Below, in pieces: positions 26,421 to 35,726 of a stretch of DNA of 64,000 nucleotides. A program made the translations under genes and the position numbers. The notes beneath the pieces are model-generated. The model saw only the letters and a list, made by a program, of their open reading frames with translations, was not told the DNA's origin and searched no databases. The stretch comes from Ignavibacteriaceae bacterium (GTDB lineage: Bacteria; Bacteroidota; Ignavibacteria; Ignavibacteriales; Ignavibacteriaceae). Location of the stretch: assembly GCA_023229425.1 (NCBI GenBank), contig JALNZG010000002.1:362396-426395 (forward strand), read 5' to 3'. Within the stretch, counting starts at the first letter, position 1, and every line of letters starts with the position of its first letter.

Positions 26421-28295
26421 ATGGATAAATCATTAGCAGAAGTACACTCATCGGTAAATACGAACAAAGGGAGTTTTTTCAAAAAGCTCTTTGCCTTTTC
26501 CGGTCCGGCTTTTCTTGTTTCCGTTGGATACATGGATCCGGGAAACTGGGCAACAGACATTGCCGGCGGCGCACAGTTTGGTTATAAATTAATTTGGGTA
26601 ATTCTGCTTGCTAATTTAATGGCAATTCTTTTTCAAACGCTTGCCGCCCGTCTTGGAATTGTTTATGGCAGAGACTTAGCGCAAGCGTGCCGGAGCAGCT
26701 ACCCGAAAACAATAAATATTATATTATGGATATTTACCGAAATTGCAATTGCCGCAACTGACTTAGCTGAAGTGCTCGGTTCTGCAATAGGTTTGTACCT
26801 GCTGTTTGGCATTCCACTGGTTTGGGGAGTTGTCATCACCACGCTTGATGTTTTGCTTTTACTGTTGTTGATAAACTATGGCATTAGAAAGATGGAGGCG
26901 GTTATCCTTTCCCTTGTTGCGATGATAGGAATTTGTTTCCTTCTCGAATTAGTTCTTGCCAAACCAAATTTTGGAGAAATTGCAATAGGATTTATTCCCA
27001 CGGCAATGTCAAGCGGAGCTTTGTTTATTGCACTCGGAATTATCGGCGCTACAGTAATGCCGCATAATATTTATCTTCACTCAGCATTAGTACAATCGCG
27101 CGATGTTGAAAAAACTGCTGCCGGAAAAAGAGAAGCAAATAAATTTAATTTGATTGATTCGGTAGTTGCATTAAACGCCGCCTTCTTTGTGAATGCAGCA
27201 ATTTTAATTTTAGCCGCCTCTGTCTTTTTTAGCAGCGGACATTCTGATGTAGCCTCAATTATTGACGCTCATTCTCTTCTCGGAAAACTTCTTGGGAGTT
27301 CAGTTGCCCCGTTTGCATTTGGACTTGCACTTCTTGCCGCCGGTCAATCTTCAACAATCACCGGAACTTTTGCCGGACAAATTGTTATGGAAGGATTCGT
27401 GGGTCTAAAAGTCCGCCCATGGATGCGAAGAATGATAACCCGATTGATTGCTATCATTCCGGCACTCATTGTAATTAATCTTGTCGGCGATAGGTCGGTA
27501 GATATGCTGCTTATCCTTTCTCAGGTAATATTATCAATCCAACTTCCGTTTGCATTGATCCCGCTTCTTCATTTTACATCGAGTAAAGAAAAAATGGGGG
27601 AGTTTGCTTCCGGCACCAAAGTAAAAATTCTTGCGTGGACAGCCGCTATTCTTATTGTTGCACTAAATCTAAAATTGGTTTCGGATGTGGTACTTGAAAA
27701 CATTTCTAATCCGGGCGCGGTAGGGTTATTAATCAAATTTTTGGGAATCCCTTTTTTCCTTTTTGTTTTGGGAATGCTTCTCTGGATAACCTTTGAGCCA
27801 ATTCTCACAAAAGAAAAAATTCAAGAAGTAATAAGCGCAACAACCGCTCAATTCACTTCGCTTGAAAGCGGCGCATTAATTCAGCGTGTTGGTATTGCGT
27901 TGGAAGGAAAGTATAGATACGATTCACAGATCATTCAAAAAGCTCTTCCCTTTTTGCAGGCGGAAAAAAATACAATTTACCTTATGCATTGCGTTGAATC
28001 GCCCACAGGAAGATTTCTTGGTGAAGCTGTTGATGATCAGGATGCTTTGCGTATGAGAATCTATTTAGAAAAATTTTCCGACTTCCTTAATAAAAAGAAT
28101 TTTACAACCGAATTATGTATCATCGGAGGCGAGCCGGAAGATGCTATTGCCAAACTTGTTGAGAAGGATAAAATTGAAATGATCATTCTTGGAAGCCACG
28201 GACATAAATTGATAGATGATATGATCCTCGGTTCAACGGTTGATGAACTCAGGCATAAAGTTCGCGTTCCCATTCTCGCAATTCCTGTTAATTAG
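26421..28295 (+). CDS. Nramp divalent metal transporter fused to a UspA domain
   Basis: Residues 1 to about 440 form an Nramp-family Mn2+/Fe2+ importer with about 11 TM segments. The metal-binding motif DPGNW is at residues 40-44 and MPHNIYLHSALVQSR near residue 213. Residues from about 490 to 624 form a universal stress protein domain with the nucleotide-binding signature G-x2-G-x9-G-S-T (GSHGHKLIDDMILGST near residue 592). A membrane importer with its own UspA tail suggests control by ATP or stress. The 624-residue length is well above the roughly 410 of plain MntH. Confidence 0.88.
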   Translation: MDKSLAEVHSSVNTNKGSFFKKLFAFSGPAFLVSVGYMDPGNWATDIAGGAQFGYKLIWVILLANLMAILFQTLAARLGIVYGRDLAQACRSSYPKTINIILWIFTEIAIAATDLAEVLGSAIGLYLLFGIPLVWGVVITTLDVLLLLLLINYGIRKMEAVILSLVAMIGICFLLELVLAKPNFGEIAIGFIPTAMSSGALFIALGIIGATVMPHNIYLHSALVQSRDVEKTAAGKREANKFNLIDSVVALNAAFFVNAAILILAASVFFSSGHSDVASIIDAHSLLGKLLGSSVAPFAFGLALLAAGQSSTITGTFAGQIVMEGFVGLKVRPWMRRMITRLIAIIPALIVINLVGDRSVDMLLILSQVILSIQLPFALIPLLHFTSSKEKMGEFASGTKVKILAWTAAILIVALNLKLVSDVVLENISNPGAVGLLIKFLGIPFFLFVLGMLLWITFEPILTKEKIQEVISATTAQFTSLESGALIQRVGIALEGKYRYDSQIIQKALPFLQAEKNTIYLMHCVESPTGRFLGEAVDDQDALRMRIYLEKFSDFLNKKNFTTELCIIGGEPEDAIAKLVEKDKIEMIILGSHGHKLIDDMILGSTVDELRHKVRVPILAIPVN

Positions 28296-28308
28296 CTTTT
28301 TTTTGTTA

Positions 28309-28339
28309 TTGTCTTTAACGCGATTGTGCTTTAAGTTTG
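28309..28339 (+). promoter_or_regulatory. Promoter of the NifU-like gene
   Basis: TTGTCT (28309-28314), 17 bp, then TAAGTTTG (28332-28339), a match to TAnnTTTG. The ATG follows 25 bp later with GGAG. Confidence 0.6.
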
Positions 28340-28364
28340 TACTGTAAATATAGATGGAGAAAAA

Positions 28365-28907
28365 ATGTTACAAGTTGTTGATGTTGAATTAACGCCAAAC
28401 CCTCATGCGTTAAAATTTCTATTAAATGAACGATTGCTAAAATTTGAGACGAGGCACTTTCACAGCAAAATCGAAGCCGCAAACGACCCTCTTGCAAGCG
28501 GAGTATTTGAACTGCCGGGGGTTCTCTCTGTTTTTTATATGGATAAATTTATTACGGTTGAAAAATCCCGCGAGACACAATGGGGACAAATTCAGCGCCC
28601 GTTAGTTTCCTTTTTAAAAGATTTCGATAAAAATTTAATTCCCGCCGACAAAGTCCCGGAAGATTTGGATGAACATTCAAGCGAATTATTGAAAAAGATA
28701 AACGAAGTGCTTAATCAAAAAGTTCGTCCGGCGCTGGCGAACGACGGCGGTGGATTAGAAGTTTTGGAATTAAACGGCATAACGCTTAAAGTCCGCTACC
28801 AGGGCGCTTGCGGTAGCTGCCCGAGTTCAATAACCGGAACGCTGCGCGCAATTGAAAATCTTTTAAGAAAAGAAGTGAATCCGGTAATTGAAGTTATTCC
28901 GGCGTAA
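28365..28907 (+). CDS. NifU-like iron-sulfur scaffold protein (Nfu type)
   Basis: The 180-residue protein joins an Nfu N-terminal domain (TPNPHALKFLLN at residues 7-18, and the FMDKFITVEK-like strand region) to a C-terminal NifU domain from about residue 105. The cluster-binding pair CGSC lies near residues 145-148 (YQGACGSCPSS). Nfu proteins carry 4Fe-4S clusters to target enzymes in the cytoplasm. It is followed by ogt. Confidence 0.9.
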   Translation: MLQVVDVELTPNPHALKFLLNERLLKFETRHFHSKIEAANDPLASGVFELPGVLSVFYMDKFITVEKSRETQWGQIQRPLVSFLKDFDKNLIPADKVPEDLDEHSSELLKKINEVLNQKVRPALANDGGGLEVLELNGITLKVRYQGACGSCPSSITGTLRAIENLLRKEVNPVIEVIPA

Positions 28908-28963
28908 ATGTTTTAAGTGTTGTTCCGGAATAATTTATTTTTCAATGAAACAACAGGAACACT

Positions 28964-29479
28964 ATGAAGCTGTCAGACCAGAAAATTTTTTATACCTCCT
29001 TAAAGATTGGCGGAAATTCTATTACTCTATACTCTTCTCCTACTGGAATTTGCCGAATCGATCTGAATTCAAAATACGGTAGCAAGCTATTCCCAAAGAA
29101 AAGTAAACTTCCACCGACAGATCAAATCTTCTTCGGTTTACCCGAACAACTGAAAAAATATTTTGACGCAGAATTGAAAATGTTTAAAGTTCCGCTAGAT
29201 ATTCACGGAACAACTTTTCAACTTCAAGTATGGAATGAGCTGATGAATATCCCCTTCGGCGAAGTTGTTACATACAAGAATATCGCAGTAAGAATAAAGA
29301 ATGAAAAGAGTTTTCGCGCAGTTGGCAATGCAGTCGGCGCAAATCCAGTACCGATAGTCATTCCTTGTCACCGCGTGATTAAAACTTCCGGCGCACTCGG
29401 CGGTTTTTCCGGCGGCGGACCAAAAGTAAAAGAAAGATTATTGGAACTTGAAGGGTGCGTAAGTTTGGAGTTATTTTAG
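28964..29479 (+). CDS. ogt: Methylated-DNA--protein-cysteine methyltransferase
   Basis: The active-site motif IPCHRVI is near residues 128-134, followed by GALGGFSGG, the usual Ogt/Ada signature. The N-terminal part is the ribonuclease-like domain of Ogt. The protein moves a methyl group from O6-methylguanine to its own cysteine and is then inactive. At 171 residues it has normal length. It lies downstream of the Nfu gene and ends at a strong terminator. Confidence 0.94.
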   Translation: MKLSDQKIFYTSLKIGGNSITLYSSPTGICRIDLNSKYGSKLFPKKSKLPPTDQIFFGLPEQLKKYFDAELKMFKVPLDIHGTTFQLQVWNELMNIPFGEVVTYKNIAVRIKNEKSFRAVGNAVGANPVPIVIPCHRVIKTSGALGGFSGGGPKVKERLLELEGCVSLELF

Positions 29480-29532
29480 TTTGAAAATGTGGAAATCAAA
29501 AATGCTAATCAATTCTCTTTATTGAATTGAAT

Positions 29533-29563
29533 AAAAAAAGCCGCATTACCCACGGCTTTTTTT
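29533..29563. terminator. Bidirectional terminator between ogt and trpB
   Basis: AAAAAAAGCCG (29533-29543) pairs with CGGCTTTTTTT (29553-29563) across a 9-base loop, giving T-runs in both directions between convergent genes. Confidence 0.88.
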
Positions 29564-29582
29564 ATTATCTACAATTTAGTAA

Positions 29583-30950
29583 TTAAACCAACGGATGTGC
29601 ATTTAACTCATTCAGTCCTTGATGAAGTTCATCGTATGATAATTCGTGATCAACTAATTTTCCGTTAAAGTAGTCTTCGTAAGCCGACATATCAAAATGT
29701 CCGTGACCGCAAAGATTAAACAGAATTGTTTTTTCTGTTCCTTCTTCTTTCGCTTTTAATGCTTCGCGAACTACTGCAGCAATTCCGTGTGTTGCTTCCG
29801 GTGCGGGAATAATTCCTTCTGCATTTGCAAATTTCACACCTGCATCAAAACACGATAACTGATGTACTGCCTGCGCTTCAATTACTTTATCTTTTAATAA
29901 TTGACTTACGATCGCACCGGCTCCATGATAACGTAAACCGCCTGCGTGAATGGGATCGGGGACAAAAGTATGTCCGAGTGTGTACATAGGAAGCAGTGGA
30001 GTTAAACCAACAGAGTCACCGAAATCATATCGGAATTCTCCTTTGGTTAATTTAGGACACGAAGCCGGTTCGACTGCAATACAGCGGCCTTTTCTTCCTT
30101 CTTGTAAATTTAATCTTAAAAACGGAAATGCAATTCCGGCAAAGTTTGATCCGCCGCCGAATGGCGCAATAACGATGTCGGGAAAATCTCCAGCCATTTC
30201 CATTTGTTTTACGGCTTCAAGTCCGATAACTGTTTGATGCATTAACACGTGGTTCAACACGCTGCCGAGCGCGTATTTTGTATCTTCATTTGTTGCAGCG
30301 CGTTCAACAGCTTCTGAAATTGCGATACCTAAACTTCCTGGTGAATTCGGGTCTTCAGCTAAAATTTTCCTTCCCGATTCAGTTAAGTTTGTTGGTGAAG
30401 AAAAAACTTTTGCGCCCCAGGTATTCATCATCAATTTGCGATATGGTTTTTGTTCGTAACTGATTTTCACCATGTAAACTTCTAATTCAATTCCGAACAT
30501 TTGGCATGCAAAACTAAGTGCGCTTCCCCATTGACCGGCGCCGGTTTCCGTGGTAATTTTTTTTACGCCTTCCATTTTGTTGTAATATGCCTGAGGAATA
30601 GCGGTGTTCGGTTTGTGAGAACCAGCCGGACTAACGCCCTCATATTTGTAATAAATTTTTGCCGGAGTATCAAGCAGTTTTTCAAAATTGTAGGCGCGAT
30701 ACAACGGCGTCGGACGCCATATTTTATATGCTTCACGCACCTCTTCGGGAATTTCAATCCATCGTTCTTTTGAAACCTCCTGCTTAATTAATTCCATTGG
30801 AAAAAGCGGCGCTAAATCTGCCGGGCCGATTGGCTGTTTGGTTCCCGGATGAAGCGGCGGTAGCGTAGGATTTGGCATATCTGCCTGAATGTTATACCAG
30901 CTTTCCGGAATATCGTTTTCAGAGAGAAGGAATTTTTTTGTTCTTTTCAT
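29583..30950 (-). CDS. trpB: TrpB-like PLP enzyme, TrpB2 subtype
   Basis: The 455-residue protein matches the long TrpB2 group of tryptophan synthase beta chains. PLP-binding lysine is in GSHKPNTA near residue 113, the phosphate loop reads FGGGSNFAG near residue 270, and ETGAGQWG appears near residue 135. TrpB2 makes tryptophan from indole or serine-derived aminoacrylate and often works without TrpA; no trpA is nearby, nor other trp genes. It is monocistronic. Confidence 0.92.
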   Translation of the reverse strand: MKRTKKFLLSENDIPESWYNIQADMPNPTLPPLHPGTKQPIGPADLAPLFPMELIKQEVSKERWIEIPEEVREAYKIWRPTPLYRAYNFEKLLDTPAKIYYKYEGVSPAGSHKPNTAIPQAYYNKMEGVKKITTETGAGQWGSALSFACQMFGIELEVYMVKISYEQKPYRKLMMNTWGAKVFSSPTNLTESGRKILAEDPNSPGSLGIAISEAVERAATNEDTKYALGSVLNHVLMHQTVIGLEAVKQMEMAGDFPDIVIAPFGGGSNFAGIAFPFLRLNLQEGRKGRCIAVEPASCPKLTKGEFRYDFGDSVGLTPLLPMYTLGHTFVPDPIHAGGLRYHGAGAIVSQLLKDKVIEAQAVHQLSCFDAGVKFANAEGIIPAPEATHGIAAVVREALKAKEEGTEKTILFNLCGHGHFDMSAYEDYFNGKLVDHELSYDELHQGLNELNAHPLV

Positions 30951-31059
30951 AGCGTCCTTTAACTAATAGTGTAGAGTGTTTTTACAGCGATTTTTTAATT
31001 CAATATAATTACAAACTGATTCGGAGCAAAAAGAAAAAATCGAATTAAAGAATATTTTT

Positions 31060-32226
31060 TCAATTTTTTAATGATTTCTTTCCAACCAAAATGAAAATTG
31101 CCAAAAACAGTGAAACAACTCCAGAAAAATAAAATGGCGCGTTGGGACTAATAACGTCCCACAAAATTCCGGCAAAGAAAGAACCGAACATAACGGCAAA
31201 ACTTGAAAGCATTGTAAGCAATCCGATCGCGGTTCCGCGTTGCTCATCGGGAACCAAATCAGAAACCCAAGCTTTTGTTATTCCTTCTGTTGACGCGGCG
31301 TAAATTCCGTATAATGCAAAGAGAAGAATTGCAAACACAAAATGATGTGCGATTGCAAACCCGAAATAAACAACGGAAAAAATTAAAAGTCCGAACGTAA
31401 AAATTTTTTTCTTCCCTATTTTATCGGAAAGTCGTCCAAGCGGATAAGAACTTGCAGCATACACAAGATTATAAAAAATGTAACTGACGATTGCCAATGT
31501 TTCCGAACCGGAAATAGCTTTTGATTTTAAGATCAAAAAAACATCGCTGCTGTTTGAGAATGAGAAAAGTACAACCAGACCCAAGACAAGCTTGTATTCC
31601 TTCGGTGAGTTTTTAAGGAATGATCGGAAAGCAAGTTTCTTTTTACCTTCTTTTGAAACGAAATTATCTTTTACAAAAAAAGTGAATGAAACGGCTATCA
31701 TCGAAGGAACAAACGCGATAAGAAAGATCAACGTATAATTTTTAGGGAAAAAAGCTAAAAGGAGCAGCGCCAATGCGGGACCAATTGCCGCGCCGAGTGT
31801 ATCCATTCCGCGATGAAAACCAAAGACGGCGCCGCTGTTTCCGTTTGCATAACTCGCAAGCAGTGCGTCACGCGGAGCGGTACGTAAACCTTTTCCGAGG
31901 CGATCCGAGATCCTTGCGGTGATAATTGCAGCGAGTGAAGGAAAAATTCCCGGCAACGGTTTTGAGAGTGCCGAAAGTCCGTAGCCGAGGGAAACAAAAA
32001 CTGCCCGTTTTTTTACTTTATCGGAAAGCAGACCGAAGTATCCTTTAAAAAATCCACTTACAACTTCTGCAACACCCTCAAGTAATCCGATAACCGTCAT
32101 TGACACGCCCAAAACGGTCGACATAAATATCGGTGTAATTGGGTAAAGCATTTCGCTCGCAATGTCCGTAAATAAACTAACGAGACTTAGGATAATGACT
32201 TGCTTGGGAAGATTTTTTACCGACAT
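31060..32226 (-). CDS. Major facilitator superfamily transporter
   Basis: The 388-residue protein has about twelve membrane segments and the MFS loop motif between TM2 and TM3 (GYFGLLSDKVKKRAVF near residue 60) and again in the second half (GRLSDKIGKKKIF near residue 253). The N-terminus SLFTDIASEMLYPITPIF marks a common subfamily of putative drug or small-molecule exporters. The substrate is unknown. It lies 33 bp after the fused restriction-modification gene on the same strand. Confidence 0.88.
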   Translation of the reverse strand: MSVKNLPKQVIILSLVSLFTDIASEMLYPITPIFMSTVLGVSMTVIGLLEGVAEVVSGFFKGYFGLLSDKVKKRAVFVSLGYGLSALSKPLPGIFPSLAAIITARISDRLGKGLRTAPRDALLASYANGNSGAVFGFHRGMDTLGAAIGPALALLLLAFFPKNYTLIFLIAFVPSMIAVSFTFFVKDNFVSKEGKKKLAFRSFLKNSPKEYKLVLGLVVLFSFSNSSDVFLILKSKAISGSETLAIVSYIFYNLVYAASSYPLGRLSDKIGKKKIFTFGLLIFSVVYFGFAIAHHFVFAILLFALYGIYAASTEGITKAWVSDLVPDEQRGTAIGLLTMLSSFAVMFGSFFAGILWDVISPNAPFYFSGVVSLFLAIFILVGKKSLKN

Positions 32227-32259
32227 AATAAATTTATTTTACCATAAACTGCATTCAAA

Positions 32260-34782
32260 TTATTTATTATATGGTCCTAAAAATCTTTCACCGTTGAGAT
32301 GGATAAGATGCGTGGGATCATCTGCGACCCAAATATCAGTTTCCCACGCAATCTCTTGCATATATTTTAATAATGTCTTTTTATTCAAGAATGCAGTTAT
32401 GAATACCAAGCCGACTTTGCTTTTTATAAATAATTCTTCTAGTTCTATTTTTCTTTTTGGATTGATCGGACCATGACTTGTAACTGCTTCAATTAATATC
32501 AACCATTTCTTCTTTGTAAAATAAACAATAACATCAGGCATCTTTCCATGTTCATCTTTTATTATTACGCCAAGTTTTTTCAATTCTTGTTCATTAAAGT
32601 ACGCCCATTTTGTTTTGGTGTCACCTATGTAAATTAATTTGCCACCTGGCGTATGGTAGGGACAAAAATCGTTAACAATCTTTTCTACCAAAACATTTTG
32701 CCCTCCCTTAGAAATATTTATCTCAACTTTATCCGCAACTCTCAAAGGTATTTTTTCCATTTCTCTTTCTTGAGCATATCTTGCAGAAAGTGTTTTTCCA
32801 TTGGAAAGAAATTTTTTCAACAATTCGTCCCATGATTTTGATTTAAATCCTTTAACTAAATTTAATGTGCTCTCTTCAATTTGATAAACAAAGTTTGGAC
32901 TATTCGTTGGTCTATATATATCGGGATTTGGTACTATTAGTCCGGCTTGAACAAATTGATGGACTGTTTGCCGTCTAATGCTTTCACGTGTATTCGGTGC
33001 ATATTTTTTTCCGTACTGAATTTCCATAAAGTTCATTATTGAAGTTATTCCGATCAACAGCGTTTTGCTTTCACTCCATTTTTGATTTGGTTTTAGACCT
33101 ACTATTGCTAGAAGAGTTAATGCAGATCTTTCGTTTTGTTGATTTCTTGGAAGACCAAGCTGTTTTAGTATAGAAAGAGCTTCGTTGATTTTTGTGTTGA
33201 TTAAGGTGGGATTTATGTCTTTTGCCATGTTGAATAATTCCTTTTCTATTATCGAATCAATTTCTTCCTGGTTTGGAAGTTCGTCTATAAAATATTTCCC
33301 GATGGAGTTTAGTTGTTCAACATCAGGGTAATACAAAAATCTTAAATCTTCTGCATTTACTTGTGTGTGGCCATTGAACAATCTAAAATATTGATCCACC
33401 AAAGTTGAATTTAAATATATTGTTAAACCAAGAGCTAAATTTTTTGGAAGAGGGTTGTTTTTTATATGAAAATAATTTAAATGATTCTCTATTCCGATTA
33501 ATTTGAAATTATATTTTGTGTAATCGTAAAATGCCGCCGTTATTCTTTTCTTTTCTTCTTTTGAACTAAATCTTTTACAAAAAACATAATAACCTGAGGA
33601 GATTAAATCACCTTCCGTGCGTGAATTGATATAAACCGCTTCTTTCTTTTTAGCGGAGTTTGACGGCCATATTATTTTTCCGTTGGAGAAATGAAACGGG
33701 TAATAAAGCGGGGCAATATTGTAATTATCATTTTCCGTTAAATGAGTCTTCGTTCTAAAATCTACTATTTTTCCAGTTGAAACATTTACTCCAATATCAT
33801 GCAGCTTTTGTTTAAGCAAAGAAATACGATCTATTATTTTTAACGAATATTCATCTGTAATAATGTGGATTATTTTATCTTTATCATCAGGTTGAATAAT
33901 AAAGTCATGATCGATCGCTAAGGTCTTAAATGCTTCATCTTCCGGAGAATCGCTTGTAGTAATTTGAACTTCATTGTTTAACGGCTTTAGCGGCGACACT
34001 AAAAATATAATATTTTCCTGGAGGACATCATCCCTTCTGAACGCTTTGTTTCTCTGATTATAAAGATGTATCCTATGAAAGGAAAGCTTACTAAAAAATC
34101 TTTCTCTAAATTTCTTAAAATATGTTCCATTGCAAAAACTTCTTGGAGTTATTGCGGTTATTTGTCCGTCCTCATTAAGGAAATGTGAAGCTATATAAAG
34201 GAAAGCGGTATAAAGGTTAGTCGTCTCAAGTCCGGCTTTATTAAGCAAATCCCTGGTATCCGATGCGTTCTCAATTTTTTTATAGGGAGGATTTAAGACA
34301 ACTAAATCAAAAAGTTCTCTCTCTTTTTTCGCTTCAAAGAATAGATCGTCACCCGGAGTGTTTATTATTTCTGAACATCCATATTTTATAAAATCTTCAT
34401 TTCTTATTTTATAAGAAAATTTTATTCCCGCTTCTCGGCATTTTTTTTTACATATTTCATAGGAATTTTCAATATCTCTGTTGAGATTGGCATCAATTTC
34501 AATTGCAGTAACTTCAATATTTTTTAATTTCAGATTCGAGTTTAGAAGCCTATCAATTAAAGCGGTGCTTAAAATTCCGGTTCCGGCGCCGGGGTCTAAA
34601 ATTTTTATGTTTTCTTTATTATTGGGAAAAGTAAAAAGAGAAGCAATAAAAGATGCAATCGCGGAAGGCGTAAAGAATTGTGAATATTGTTTCTTTTTAA
34701 CAGAATTGTTCTGATTTGAATAAGAATCCCTAATTACTTCCGCTTGTTCAACTAAATTATTTATGGTTTCTGTTTCTTCCAT
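32260..34782 (-). CDS. Fused DNA methyltransferase-BsuBI/PstI-type restriction endonuclease
   Basis: This 840-residue protein joins two enzymes that are usually separate. Residues 1 to about 525 are an N6-adenine methyltransferase with motif I as DPGAGTG (63-69) and the catalytic NPPY (164-167). Residues 532-840 (309 residues, near the 316 of R.BsuBI) match the BsuBI/PstI endonuclease from its helix-turn-helix part (NERSALTLLAI, then YAPNTRESIRRQT) to its catalytic domain (HGKMPDVIVYF, LIEAVTSHGP, ETDIWVADDP, and the terminal GERFLGPY). Likely catalytic residues are Asp750 and Glu765. CTGCAG is the expected target of this family, but this is inferred. It is flanked by housekeeping genes. Confidence 0.9.
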   Translation of the reverse strand: MEETETINNLVEQAEVIRDSYSNQNNSVKKKQYSQFFTPSAIASFIASLFTFPNNKENIKILDPGAGTGILSTALIDRLLNSNLKLKNIEVTAIEIDANLNRDIENSYEICKKKCREAGIKFSYKIRNEDFIKYGCSEIINTPGDDLFFEAKKERELFDLVVLNPPYKKIENASDTRDLLNKAGLETTNLYTAFLYIASHFLNEDGQITAITPRSFCNGTYFKKFRERFFSKLSFHRIHLYNQRNKAFRRDDVLQENIIFLVSPLKPLNNEVQITTSDSPEDEAFKTLAIDHDFIIQPDDKDKIIHIITDEYSLKIIDRISLLKQKLHDIGVNVSTGKIVDFRTKTHLTENDNYNIAPLYYPFHFSNGKIIWPSNSAKKKEAVYINSRTEGDLISSGYYVFCKRFSSKEEKKRITAAFYDYTKYNFKLIGIENHLNYFHIKNNPLPKNLALGLTIYLNSTLVDQYFRLFNGHTQVNAEDLRFLYYPDVEQLNSIGKYFIDELPNQEEIDSIIEKELFNMAKDINPTLINTKINEALSILKQLGLPRNQQNERSALTLLAIVGLKPNQKWSESKTLLIGITSIMNFMEIQYGKKYAPNTRESIRRQTVHQFVQAGLIVPNPDIYRPTNSPNFVYQIEESTLNLVKGFKSKSWDELLKKFLSNGKTLSARYAQEREMEKIPLRVADKVEINISKGGQNVLVEKIVNDFCPYHTPGGKLIYIGDTKTKWAYFNEQELKKLGVIIKDEHGKMPDVIVYFTKKKWLILIEAVTSHGPINPKRKIELEELFIKSKVGLVFITAFLNKKTLLKYMQEIAWETDIWVADDPTHLIHLNGERFLGPYNK

Positions 34783-34873
34783 CTTTAGAAATTGTTTTAT
34801 CGATGAAGAAATATAAGAAATTGGCGGTTAATATATTTTAGGAAAATATTAAGGAGGAAATCATAATGAAATC

Positions 34874-34904
34874 TTGATGGAGTTCCCCATCTTTATTAAG
34901 TTTG
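34874..34904 (+). promoter_or_regulatory. Promoter of tpiA
   Basis: TTGATG (34874-34879), 17 bp, then TAAGTTTG (34897-34904), matching TAnnTTTG. The leader to the ATG at 34946 is about 35 bases. Confidence 0.6.
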
Positions 34905-34945
34905 TAGTGGAAATATTTAACACAAAACCTCATGGAGAAATAAAA

Positions 34946-35701
34946 ATGCGTAAAAAAGTAATAGCCGGAAACTGGAAAATGAATTTGAATTTGCAAGAAT
35001 CAATCTCATTAATTTCTGGAATCAAAAACGGATTAGGACCCTTATCGAGCAATGTAGAAGTTATTGTTTGCCCGCCATATACTTCGTTAGAAACCGCTTC
35101 AACATTGGTTAAGAACTCACCGGTAAAACTCGGCGCTCAAAATATGTGTTTTGAAGAAAGCGGCGCTTACACGGGAGAAATCTCCGCCGCAATGTTAAAA
35201 AGTGTTGGATGTGAATATGTAATTCTCGGACATTCGGAAAGAAGAACAATCTTCGGAGAGTCAGATGCAACAATCAATAAAAAAATTCACAAGGCTTTAG
35301 TAAGCGGACTCCTCCCCATTTTCTGCATCGGCGAAACCTTAGATGAACGCGAAAAAGGAATTACGTTTGATGTCGTTAAACGTCAGGTTGTTGAAGGATT
35401 GAAAAATGTTGACGCTGAGAATATGAAAAAAATTATCATTGCATACGAACCTGTTTGGGCAATTGGCACCGGCAAAGTTGCTTCGAAAGAACAAGCTGAA
35501 GAAGTCCACGCTTTCATCAGAAAAGAATTAACCGTATTGTATAAAAGCGAAGTTGCAGAACAAATTATAATTCAATACGGCGGAAGTGTAAAACCGGATA
35601 ACGCGGTTGAACTTCTTTCACAGCTAAACATTGACGGCGCGCTTGTTGGCGGCGCATGTTTGAAGGCTGATTTGTTTCTCGGTATTATTAAAGCCTGTTA
35701 A
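34946..35701 (+). CDS. tpiA: Triosephosphate isomerase
   Basis: The enzyme interconverts dihydroxyacetone phosphate and glyceraldehyde 3-phosphate in glycolysis. It starts with the typical KKVIAGNWKMN, has the histidine in GHSERR near residue 95 and the catalytic glutamate in AYEPVWAIGTG near residue 167. I choose the ATG at 34946, preceded by GGAG; a longer frame from 34874 overlaps the promoter. The next gene follows 25 bp later. Confidence 0.97.
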   Translation: MRKKVIAGNWKMNLNLQESISLISGIKNGLGPLSSNVEVIVCPPYTSLETASTLVKNSPVKLGAQNMCFEESGAYTGEISAAMLKSVGCEYVILGHSERRTIFGESDATINKKIHKALVSGLLPIFCIGETLDEREKGITFDVVKRQVVEGLKNVDAENMKKIIIAYEPVWAIGTGKVASKEQAEEVHAFIRKELTVLYKSEVAEQIIIQYGGSVKPDNAVELLSQLNIDGALVGGACLKADLFLGIIKAC

Positions 35702-35726
35702 TATTTCAAAACAAGGGGTTCATAGT

